Shown: piece after piece, positions 42,354-49,555 of the stretch
Position numbering within the stretch: the stretch's first letter is position 1
How the letters are laid out: each line of letters begins with the position of its first letter
Assembly (NCBI RefSeq): GCF_008329645.1
Contig: NZ_CP043474.1
Span: 3,100,001-3,164,000 of the forward strand
DNA: 64,000 bases
Direction of reading: 5' to 3'
DNA from: Mycolicibacterium grossiae
GTDB lineage: Bacteria; Actinomycetota; Actinomycetes; Mycobacteriales; Mycobacteriaceae
Program-made: the position numbers and the translations under genes
Notes under the pieces: generated by a model
Told to the model about the DNA's origin: nothing
Database searches by the model: none
The model's input: only the letters and a program-made list of their open reading frames with translations

Positions 42354-43558
42354 CAGTCTCCCTCCAGGACGAGAGTCGTCTGCTCGGACAGGATCCCGCC
42401 GTTGCCCGACACGAATGCGCGGTGACAGTCGGCCACCTGCGTCGCGCCGGCCCGGCCCATGAGCTGCCGGGTGGCGTCGCAGACGTGGTGCATGCCGCCC
42501 GCGAGACCGGCCTGCCCGTAACCGAGTTGGCCGCCCGCCGTATTCATGGGGAAGTCGCCCCGGAACGTGAGATCGTGCTCGGCGACGAAGCCCAGACCCT
42601 CGCCCTTGCCGCAGAAGCCGGCGTCCTCCAGGCTCAGCAGTGCGGTGATGGTGTAGCAGTCGTAGATCGACACGACGTCCATGTCCGACGGCGTCAGACT
42701 CGCCATGCCGAAGGCCGAGGCGGCCGCCTTCTGCATCGGCGTCGCCAGCAGGTCGTCGGCGTACGTCGGCGTCTTGTAGGGCACGCGCTCGCCGAACCCC
42801 TTCACCCAGACCGGACGGTGCCGGGCGCGTCGTGCCAGTTCGGCGTCGGTGACCAGGACGGCCGCCCCGCCGAAGACCGGCATGACGATCTCGAGCATGT
42901 GCAGTGGGGACGCGATCACCGGGCTCGCGACGACCTCGTCGACGGTGAGGGGCTTGTCGCGGAAGATGGCACCGGGCGTGTGGTTCGCGTTGACCCGCTG
43001 ATCGACGCTGATCTTCGCCATGGCCCGCTCGTCGTAGCCGTAGGTGGCGGCGTAGAGCGTCGCCACCTGACCGTAGGGGCCGTTCTGGCCGAGATTGCCG
43101 TAGGGAATCTCGAACTCGGCCTGCGGGGAGCCGTACCGGTTGCTCGACGCGCCGAAGTGCAGCATGTCGCCGAAGTCGACCGGCTTCTCCTCGCTGGTCG
43201 GCGTCAGGGGAGTGGCGGGCACGACGCAGAGCACGGCGCGGCAGATGCCGAGTTCGATCGCCGCTGCCGCGCGCCAGACCATGGCCGCCGAGCTGGCGCC
43301 GCCCAGGTCGACCAACTCGGCGAAGTTCGCTCGGATGCCGAGGTACTCGACGACGGTCGACGGCACGAAGATCTGCGACTCCTGCACGTGCCCGGTGCAG
43401 ATGCCGTCGACGTCGGCGACCGACAGGCCGGCGTCGGCGACCGTGGCCGCGGCCAGGCGTGCCAATTGCTCGAGGGTGAACTCGGGCGGACCGGTCGGGC
43501 GCTTCGTCGCGGGCAGCTCCGTGAAGCCGACGATGGCGGCGTCTCCCCTCAAGCCCAT
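42353..43558 (-). CDS. Lipid-transfer-type thiolase (Ltp/SCP-x-like)
   Basis: This 401-residue thiolase-fold protein has DAAIVGFTELP at the N-terminus, DVDGICTGHVQESQIFV, HTPGAIFRDKPLTVDEVVAS, DVVSIYDCYTITALLSLEDA and FPMNTAGGQLGYGQAGLAGG. The nucleophilic Cys of true thiolases is replaced in VDLGGASSAAM, as in the Ltp aldolases that act with a DUF35 partner in steroid side-chain breakdown. A retro-aldol role with the next gene is therefore likely. ATG 43558 has GGAAGGG six bases upstream. It lies 28 bp after the TetR stop, so it is in one operon with the TetR and DUF35 genes. Confidence 0.87.
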   Translation of the reverse strand: MGLRGDAAIVGFTELPATKRPTGPPEFTLEQLARLAAATVADAGLSVADVDGICTGHVQESQIFVPSTVVEYLGIRANFAELVDLGGASSAAMVWRAAAAIELGICRAVLCVVPATPLTPTSEEKPVDFGDMLHFGASSNRYGSPQAEFEIPYGNLGQNGPYGQVATLYAATYGYDERAMAKISVDQRVNANHTPGAIFRDKPLTVDEVVASPVIASPLHMLEIVMPVFGGAAVLVTDAELARRARHRPVWVKGFGERVPYKTPTYADDLLATPMQKAAASAFGMASLTPSDMDVVSIYDCYTITALLSLEDAGFCGKGEGLGFVAEHDLTFRGDFPMNTAGGQLGYGQAGLAGGMHHVCDATRQLMGRAGATQVADCHRAFVSGNGGILSEQTTLVLEGD

Positions 43559-43586
43559 GCGCATCCCTTCCGGTTCGGCGGAGTCG

Positions 43587-44174
43587 TCAACGGTCGTCAC
43601 CGGTCAAGATCAGCGACAGCATGGTGTCGAGTCGCCGCGCCATGGTGTGATAGCCGATCTCGCGGGCGTGGGCCTGCAGCAGCGCACCCCAGAAGACGGT
43701 TTCGAGAGTGGCCACCACCTCCGGCCAGGCCCCGGTGCCCAACGCCGCCGCGAGCCGGCGGCGCACCTCGGCGGCGATCCGCGCGCGGACGTCGGCGACC
43801 GCAGGGTCGTCGGCGGCGAGCAGGGCCCGGGTGCAGGCGCGGGCCAGGCCGGGCCTCTCGGCGAGGATCACGGTGATGGCCCGCACCTGTGCGCTGACGC
43901 GGGCGTGCACCGATGCGGTGGGGTCGATGTTCAGCGGCAACGCCGTGACGTGCTGCAGGTAGACCTCGGCGTACACCGCCTCGAGGGACGGGAAGTGCGC
44001 ACGCAGCGCCATCGGAGCCACCCGGGCCCGCGCCGCGAGGGCGGCCACCGTCACGTCGGGGTCACTCGACTCTTCGAGCATCTGTGCGGCCGCGTGCAGC
44101 ACCCGCTGTTCGGGCCGGCTGCGCAGGTCGTGGACGACCCCGACGCGGGTGAGGTCGGACGCCGAACTGGACAT
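43587..44174 (-). CDS. TetR-family regulator of the thiolase-DUF35 operon
   Basis: This 195-residue protein has an HTH (about 22-66: VLHAAAQMLEESSDPDVTVA, ALAARARVAPMALRAHFPSL) and a helical effector domain. It is the first gene of the operon TetR-thiolase-DUF35. The start codon lies inside the inverted repeat GGACATGTGTCC, and TAAGCT is 6 bases before the ATG, so the transcript is probably leaderless and the repressor could bind over its own start site. The likely inducer is a CoA ester of the pathway. Confidence 0.85.
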   Translation of the reverse strand: MSSSASDLTRVGVVHDLRSRPEQRVLHAAAQMLEESSDPDVTVAALAARARVAPMALRAHFPSLEAVYAEVYLQHVTALPLNIDPTASVHARVSAQVRAITVILAERPGLARACTRALLAADDPAVADVRARIAAEVRRRLAAALGTGAWPEVVATLETVFWGALLQAHAREIGYHTMARRLDTMLSLILTGDDR

Positions 44175-44325
44175 GTGTCCAGCTTAGCCTCGACGCCGCG
44201 TCGCGGGCAATGAAACTCGGATTCGGCTTCAGAAACGGTGTTTCGGCAGCGCATCGTGCTGGGCGAGTCCCGCCCGGGTGCCGGACTCAGCGATCGCCCC
44301 GCACATGCCGGACATGTGTCCAGCT
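44169..44325 (-). promoter_or_regulatory. TetR promoter with two operator copies and a leaderless start
   Basis: GGACATGTGTCCAGCT occurs at 44169-44184 and again at 44310-44325, 141 bp apart. The first 12 bases are an inverted repeat (GGACA/TGTCC, 2-bp centre). The proximal copy overlaps the TetR start codon (44172-44174); TAAGCT (44181-44186 on the minus strand) is a -10 box six bases from that ATG. The distal copy is next to the stop of the acyl-CoA dehydrogenase gene. The rest of this 155-bp region has no other gene. Confidence 0.7.
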
Positions 44326-44329
44326 CGCG

Positions 44330-45454
44330 TCAGGTTCGGGACAGACGGGCGTACCGCGCGACGTGGAAGTCGGTCGAGCCGTACTCGTACTGCAGTGTGG
44401 TGAGCCGCTTGAAGTAGTGCCCGATCGCCAATTCCTCGGTCATGCCCATGCCGCCGTGCAGCTGCACCGCGTTCTGACCGACGAAGCGCGCGGCCCGTCC
44501 GATCGTGGCCTTGGCCGCCGAGACGGCCCTGGCCCGCGCGTCCGGGTCCGCGTCGAGGTGCAGCGTCGCCAGATACGTCGCGGCGACCGCCTGCTCGACC
44601 TCCATGTGCATGTCGACCATCCGGTGCTGCAACACCTGGAACGCGCTGATCGGCTGCCCGAACTGGTGGCGCTGCGCGCAGTACGCCACGGTGTCGGCCA
44701 GCACCTTGCGCATGCAACCGACCGCCTCGGCGCACACCGCGGCGGCGCCCTCGTCACGCGCGCGCTCGAGCGACGGCCACAGCGCACCGTCGACGCCCAG
44801 CAGGGCGTCCGTGGGCACCCGCACGCCGTCCAGCACGACGTCGGCGGCCCAGCGGTCGTCGACCGTGCGGTACCGGTGCATCGTCAGCGCGGCGCCGGCC
44901 GTGGCCGGGTCGACGAGGAACAGCGACGGTCCGGCGGGCGTGTGCGCCGTGACGAGGAGGTGCGTGGCGAGCGGCGCGGTGGTGACGACCATCTTGCTGC
45001 CGTGCAGGACCCACTCACCGCCGTCGCGGTGCGCCGTCGTCGACGGGACGCGCCAGTCGTCGCCGGTGCCCTCCTCGGCGGCTGCCAGGGCCACGACCGC
45101 GGTGCCCGCGGCGATGCCCTCGAGTAGGCCGTCGGCAGTGGCGCCGCCGGCGCGTCGGAGCAGTCCGGCCGCCACCACGGCGGTGTCGACGTAGGGCTCG
45201 ACGACCAGAGCGTGACCGAGTGCCTCGGCGATCACCATGACCTCCACCGGCCCGCCGCCGGTACCACCGGCCTCCTCGGGCAGCGCGGCGCCGAGAATGC
45301 CCAGGTCCTCGGCGAAGGACCGCCAGATCCCGGGTTGCCAGCCGGCGCCGACCTTGGCGGCGGTCCGGCTGGCCGCCAGGTCGTAGCGCGTGGCCAGGAA
45401 CCGGGTGAGGCCGTCGCGCAGCATCGTCCGTTCGTCACCGAGGGTGAAGTCCAT
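44330..45454 (-). CDS. Acyl-CoA dehydrogenase, partner subunit (2)
   Basis: This 374-residue acyl-CoA dehydrogenase-fold protein has LGDERTMLRDGLTRFLATRY at the N-terminus and HQFGQPISAFQVLQHRMVDM in the C-terminal domain. It lacks the usual EGT-S-E-I-Q stretch with the catalytic Glu at the end (here LQYEYGSTDFHVARYARL). It lies 11 bp after a second acyl-CoA dehydrogenase gene. Paired unlike FadE proteins in mycobacteria form alpha2-beta2 enzymes that act on bulky ring-CoA substrates, so this is probably one subunit of such a heteromer. ATG 45454 has GGAGA upstream. Confidence 0.85.
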   Translation of the reverse strand: MDFTLGDERTMLRDGLTRFLATRYDLAASRTAAKVGAGWQPGIWRSFAEDLGILGAALPEEAGGTGGGPVEVMVIAEALGHALVVEPYVDTAVVAAGLLRRAGGATADGLLEGIAAGTAVVALAAAEEGTGDDWRVPSTTAHRDGGEWVLHGSKMVVTTAPLATHLLVTAHTPAGPSLFLVDPATAGAALTMHRYRTVDDRWAADVVLDGVRVPTDALLGVDGALWPSLERARDEGAAAVCAEAVGCMRKVLADTVAYCAQRHQFGQPISAFQVLQHRMVDMHMEVEQAVAATYLATLHLDADPDARARAVSAAKATIGRAARFVGQNAVQLHGGMGMTEELAIGHYFKRLTTLQYEYGSTDFHVARYARLSRT

Positions 45455-45465
45455 CGTGGTGTCTC

Positions 45466-46698
45466 CTACAGTCCCAGGGCGGCCTTGGCCAGGATGTTGC
45501 GTTGGATCTCGTTGCTGCCGGCGTAGATCGAGCCCGCACGGTCGTTGAGGTACCGCAACGGCGCCACGGCCTGCCACGGTTGGCCGCCGACGTAACCGTC
45601 CTCGGGCGGCGTGAACTGCGCCACCGGGCCGCCGGGTCGCGTGGCGTGCGGCTGGTAGGCCCGACCCCGCGGGCCTGCGGCCTCCATCGCGAGTTCGGTG
45701 AGGACCTGGCTGAGTTCGGTGCTGAGGATCTTGAGCATCGACGAGTCGGCACCGGGATGTCCGCCGCCGGAGAGCGCGGCGAGCACCCGGTACTCGAGGA
45801 CTTCGAGGACGTCGGTGCGGATGCGGGCCTCGGCGAGCCGGCGGGAGAACCCGGGGTCGTCGAGCAGCATGCCACCCGAGGGGCCGGGCGCCGTCCCGGC
45901 CACCGTCGCAATCTCCTCGGCCAGCACCTGCAGCGCCGGCGCGGTGGCCCCACCGCCGCGCTCGAACTCCAGCAGGTACTTCGCCACCGTCCAGCCGTCG
46001 TCGATCCGGCCGATGACGTTGCTCTTCGGCACCCGCACCTCGTCGAAGAAGACCTGGTTCTGGATCTCCTCGCCCGAGGTCATGACGAGCGGCCGGACGT
46101 CGATGCCGGGCGAGGCCATGTCGACGAGCACGAACGTGATGCCCTGCTGCTTCTTGGCGGTGCGCGACGTCCGCACCAGCGCGAACATCCAGTTGGCCTC
46201 CCGGGCATGGGTGGTCCAGATCTTGCTGCCGGTGCACACCAGATCGTCGCCGTCGTCGGCGGCGGCCATGGACAGCGAAGCTAGGTCCGACCCGGACTCC
46301 GGCTCGGAGTAGCCCTGGCAGAAGAACACCTCGCCGGTGAGGATGCGCGGCAGGAAGAAGTCCTGCTGCGCCTTGGTGCCGAACGCGATGATGGCGTGGG
46401 CCACCATGCGGATGCCCATCGGTGACAGCGTCGGGGCTCCGGCGAGCGTCGACTCGCGACTGAAGACGTAGTGCTGGGTGAGGCTCCAGTCGCAGCCGCC
46501 GTGCTCGACGGGCCAGGCCGGAGCGGCCCACCCCCGGTCGTGCAGGATCGCCTGCCAGCGCAGGCTGGCCTCGTGATCGCTGTAGACGCTGGTCATCAGT
46601 CGTCCCGCGCGGCGCAGGTCCGGTGTCAGCTTCTCCTCGAGGAAGGCCCGGACCTCGTCGCGGAACTCGAGGTCAGCGGGCGACCACGCCAGGTCCAT
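45466..46698 (-). CDS. Acyl-CoA dehydrogenase, partner subunit (1)
   Basis: This 410-residue acyl-CoA dehydrogenase has PAWPVEHGGCDWSLTQHYVF, the FAD and substrate-binding FCQGYSEPESGSDLASLS, GSKIWTTHAREANWMF and the C-terminal IYAGSNEIQRNILAKAALGL. The residue at the classical catalytic Glu position (YEGT) is Ala here, so the base must come from elsewhere, as in heteromeric FadE enzymes where it sits in another loop. It is co-transcribed with the partner subunit downstream. A TetR gene of the same strand lies 120 bp upstream. Confidence 0.88.
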   Translation of the reverse strand: MDLAWSPADLEFRDEVRAFLEEKLTPDLRRAGRLMTSVYSDHEASLRWQAILHDRGWAAPAWPVEHGGCDWSLTQHYVFSRESTLAGAPTLSPMGIRMVAHAIIAFGTKAQQDFFLPRILTGEVFFCQGYSEPESGSDLASLSMAAADDGDDLVCTGSKIWTTHAREANWMFALVRTSRTAKKQQGITFVLVDMASPGIDVRPLVMTSGEEIQNQVFFDEVRVPKSNVIGRIDDGWTVAKYLLEFERGGGATAPALQVLAEEIATVAGTAPGPSGGMLLDDPGFSRRLAEARIRTDVLEVLEYRVLAALSGGGHPGADSSMLKILSTELSQVLTELAMEAAGPRGRAYQPHATRPGGPVAQFTPPEDGYVGGQPWQAVAPLRYLNDRAGSIYAGSNEIQRNILAKAALGL

Positions 46699-46818
46699 GG
46701 GTCATCCGTTCGTCGTGAGTACGTCCGCCACAGAGTAAACCTAGTTAGTCAGGTGAAGGCAATGCCAGGCACGACGAAGGGCCGGCCGATCTCCGGGCGG
46801 CCGGATGTCGCGGGCGGA

Positions 46819-47478
46819 TCAGCCCGCGGTGTTGGGGTCCTTGCCGCGCAGGGACTGACGGGTGAGGAACTCGCGGTAGTAGCCCAGCGAGTCGGCGGAC
46901 ACCAGCGACGGCAGCAGGATGGCCAAGGTCCGGCCGAAGCGGCTGCGGAGGTCCTTGCTGTCGGCGAGGGCACTGGAGAGCAACTCCGCGCCCAGCAGGC
47001 ACCCGACGATGGTGTTGCCCGCCTCGGTCGGGTCGAGGTCGGCGAGCAGGTCGCCCTCGGTGCCCGCGGCGGTCGTCAATCGCGTCATCTCGTCCAGCAG
47101 GACGGCGTAGGTTTCCTTTGCCGTCTTGTTGAATCCGCCGAAGGTGCGCAGCAGACGGGCGGCGGCCTGGGCGGTGCGATCGTTGCCGAGGACGTCGGTG
47201 ACCACGAACAGTCCGTGGATGACGTTCTCCATGGCCGGCGAACTCGACCGCCCCGCGGCGCGGAAGGCGTCGAGGACCTTCTCCGCGCCCTCCTCGATGA
47301 TCGTGGTGGCGAGCGCTTCCTTGGAGTCGAAGTGGTAGTACAACGCCCCCTTCGTCAGGTCGGCGCGCTCGATGATGTCAGCCAGACCTGCTGCGGGATA
47401 ACCGATTTCGTTGATCAGATCGATTGCGGAGTCGATGATCCTCCGTCGGGTCGCCTCGGATCTTGCCTGGCGCACCAC
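46819..47478 (-). CDS. TetR-family regulator (ScbR-like HTH)
   Basis: This 219-residue protein has the HTH IIDSAIDLINEIGYPAAGLA, DIIERADLTKGALYYHFDSK, which resembles the ScbR/gamma-butyrolactone-receptor and related TetR group, then a helical domain ending SLGYYREFLTRQSL. GTG 47478 has GGAGGTAG upstream. It lies 120 bp upstream of the acyl-CoA dehydrogenase pair on the same strand and probably controls it. It is a paralogue of the interrupted TetR gene 60 bp upstream. The effector is unknown. Confidence 0.83.
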   Translation of the reverse strand: MVRQARSEATRRRIIDSAIDLINEIGYPAAGLADIIERADLTKGALYYHFDSKEALATTIIEEGAEKVLDAFRAAGRSSSPAMENVIHGLFVVTDVLGNDRTAQAAARLLRTFGGFNKTAKETYAVLLDEMTRLTTAAGTEGDLLADLDPTEAGNTIVGCLLGAELLSSALADSKDLRSRFGRTLAILLPSLVSADSLGYYREFLTRQSLRGKDPNTAG

Positions 47479-47538
47479 CTTCGACTACCTCCGTCCATCC
47501 TCGGGAGCCATCTGACTCTCGAGTCGATTAGAAGGAGA

Positions 47539-48216
47539 TCATAGTTCGCGGGCGCGGTACGGTGCGGCATTCTTGATGGCCAGCGCGGTGCGTCGCTGGA
47601 TGAATTCGGTGAGGTAACCCAGGCGGTCGGGCCTGGCAAACCCCGCGATCGTCATGGCGAGTGCCATCTCGAGGTCGCAGAAGAAGGTCTTCGGATCATC
47701 GAGATCGCTGGTCTATCGCAGGCCGAGGTAGAGGGACACGACCAGGCGGGCGCCCTGCTCGGGATCGACGTCGGCGCGGACGTCGCCGTCGTCGACCGCC
47801 CGGCGCATCAGGTCGCCGAACGAGGACACCCACCGTCCGGTGAGTTCGGCCTGCAGCCCGCTGAATCGGCCGAGTGCCTCCAGGAGGTTGAAGCCGGCGC
47901 GCGCCACGGGCTCGCCGACGTCCTGCAGGCCGATGCGGTAGCAGACCTCGATCATCGCCTCCAGGCCGGGAAGCGACTGGAAGAACGCCGCGTCGAAGGC
48001 GGCGCCCGCGATGTCGGCGCGGTGGTGCACGACGGCCGTGGCGAGGTCCAGCTTGGAACCGAAGTGGAAGTACATCGCGCCCTTGGTGACGCGTGCGCCC
48101 TCCAGGACGTCGTCCAGATTGACCTGGCTGTAGGGCTTGTCGGCGAACTGCTGCGCCGCCGCGACGAGGATCTGCTGCCGGGTGGCGTCGCCGCGCTTGT
48201 CGGCCTGATCGGTCAT
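47539..48216 (-). pseudogene. TetR-family regulator interrupted by an in-frame amber codon
   Basis: The frame from ATG 48216 encodes a TetR protein (HTH: ILVAAAQQFADKPYSQVNLD, DVLEGARVTKGAMYFHFGSK) that stops at TAG 47713-47715 after 167 residues. Beyond it, in the same frame, 57 more codons read LDDPKTFFCDLEMALAMTIA, DRLGYLTEFIQRRTALAI and end at TGA 47539-47541, closely resembling the C-terminus of the paralogue at 46819. A CAG to TAG change (LR-Q-TSD) would explain the break. The truncated protein retains the DNA-binding domain. Full length would be 225 residues, normal for the family. Confidence 0.8.
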
Positions 48217-48380
48217 CGGCGGCTCTCGGCGGCGCGGCCGGGTGCGTTGCCCGGACCTGTCCGATCGTTTGCCGTCGACACCGCGTCATCCCTTCGTCGC
48301 GCCGCGATCCCCTGAGCGCGGCGGGTTGGTGTTCGCCCACAGTATTGCTACCGACGCAGGGTCGGTTACAGGGGTGGTGA

Positions 48381-48405
48381 ACATTCCGAAGGTATGTAAA
48401 ATACC
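48381..48405. promoter_or_regulatory. ARE-like inverted repeat overlapping a leaderless promoter
   Basis: ACATTCCGAAGGTATGT (48381-48397) is an inverted repeat with arms ACATTCC/GGTATGT and 3-bp centre, close to the autoregulatory elements bound by ScbR-like TetR proteins. It overlaps a second inverted repeat, GGTATGTAAAATACC (48391-48405). TAAAAT at 48397-48402 is a -10 box 7 bases before GTG 48410. The site is 164 bp upstream of the interrupted TetR start and on the promoter of the small plus-strand ORF. Confidence 0.55.
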
Positions 48406-48409
48406 GGTC

Positions 48410-48655
48410 GTGATGACTTCGAGTCTCGCGCTGGGGAGCCGTGCCGCCCTCGCCGCCAGTGGGGCGGTCGAGGTGACGTTGGCAAACCACGAAGGATTCG
48501 ACACCGCCCGCGCCGGGGACGCCGCGCCGACCGGTGAGTTCCATCACACCGCTACGTTCCGCGGGTCGACGACCGGGTTCGGGCGGGCTGCCGGGGGGCG
48601 GGATCGACGGTCCGCGGCAGGCATGACGACCGAGCCACCGCAACCTTCGAGGTAA
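48410..48655 (+). CDS. Possible small protein of 81 residues behind the ARE-like site
   Basis: The frame opens with GTG-ATG at 48410-48415, seven bases after TAAAAT, and ends at TAA 48653-48655, ten bases before the next gene. The product begins MMTSSLALGSRAALAASGAV and is Gly/Ala/Arg/Thr-rich without a recognised domain. Third-position GC is somewhat below that of neighbours. Support comes mainly from the leaderless promoter and the clean spacing to the next gene; it may not be translated. The remaining part of 48217-48409 is noncoding as far as seen. Confidence 0.35.
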   Translation: MMTSSLALGSRAALAASGAVEVTLANHEGFDTARAGDAAPTGEFHHTATFRGSTTGFGRAAGGRDRRSAAGMTTEPPQPSR

Positions 48656-48664
48656 CGCACGCGC

Positions 48665-49555
48665 ATGTGGGATCACGTAGTCGACCTAGTCAGCATCGGT
48701 GCCGGCATCGGTGGGCTGGCGCGCGCCATCGCCACCGTCGACGCCGGCGCCGACGTCCTCGTCGCGGACGCCGCCTCGACGAGCCCGTGCACCGTCGCGA
48801 CCCGGCGCCGCGTCGCCACCCGGCGCGGCTGGCTCTGCCCCGACGTGGACGACCCCGAGACCCGCGAGTACCTGCACGGGTTCGCGCAGTGGGTACCGGA
48901 GAGCGCCTACGTGGCCGCCGACGTACCCGTCCCCACCCGCGTGGCGAGCCACCTCGACGCCAATGCGGTGGAACCGTTCGTCGGTGCGCGGCTCGGCGAC
49001 TGGGCCGGCCAGTGCCTGACCTCGCCCTACGGCATGCTGCACTCCACCGTGTTCGGATCCGGCCGCTCCACCATGCGAGCCGCCGACGGCGGCACCATCG
49101 AGGTCGTGCCGATCGGCACGATGCGATGGCAGCGCGGCCTCGGAGCGTCCGCGCTCAAGGAGTGGATGGCCGACCAGGCGCGCGACCGCGGCATCGAGGT
49201 GCTGACCGCCACACCGCTGCAACGCCTCGTCTTCGACTCCGGCCGCGTCGTCGGCGTCGTGCTCGACGGCCCCGGCGGCCCGCTCGCCGTGGGCACCCGT
49301 CGCGGCGTGACCTTCGCGCCAGGCGAGCGCGACCTCGCCGGTGCCGGTGAATCCGGCGTTCCGCTGCGCGGCGAGGACCGCGAGGTCTGCCTGGTGGGTC
49401 GCACGGCCAGCCGCTTCGGCCGTGTGGAGCTGTTGAGCCCGCCGGACACGACGGCCCGGGCGCTGTGCCACGTGTCCGGACGCGCGCTCCTGGCCGGCCT
49501 GCGCGACGCCCGGTCACCGCGGGCGGACGTCCTACGCTGCGGGAAAGCTCACTGA
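48665..49555 (+). CDS. FAD-binding-like protein, short (KstD/FrdA-type N-terminus)
   Basis: This 296-residue protein starts with a dinucleotide-binding motif (DLVSIGAGIGGLARAIATVD) followed by AGADVLVADAAST, as in 3-ketosteroid dehydrogenase and fumarate reductase flavoproteins. It has a middle segment MLHSTVFGSGRSTMRAADGG and ALKEWMADQARDRGIEVLTA. It is far shorter than those enzymes (usually above 500) and the C-terminal third has no catalytic motif, so it may be a reduced relative with another role. ATG 48665. It overlaps the convergent GAF-GGDEF-EAL gene by 24 bp. Confidence 0.7.
   Translation: MWDHVVDLVSIGAGIGGLARAIATVDAGADVLVADAASTSPCTVATRRRVATRRGWLCPDVDDPETREYLHGFAQWVPESAYVAADVPVPTRVASHLDANAVEPFVGARLGDWAGQCLTSPYGMLHSTVFGSGRSTMRAADGGTIEVVPIGTMRWQRGLGASALKEWMADQARDRGIEVLTATPLQRLVFDSGRVVGVVLDGPGGPLAVGTRRGVTFAPGERDLAGAGESGVPLRGEDREVCLVGRTASRFGRVELLSPPDTTARALCHVSGRALLAGLRDARSPRADVLRCGKAH

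Noticed and set aside
46739..46754. Operator ACCTAGTTAGTCAGGT before the acyl-CoA dehydrogenase pair
   Set aside because: Only 4-bp arms with an 8-bp centre; too weak to claim, although its position in the promoter is suggestive.
47713..48216. A complete short TetR of 167 residues
   Set aside because: The frame continues after the TAG with sequence conserved in the neighbouring paralogue, so the gene is interrupted rather than naturally short.
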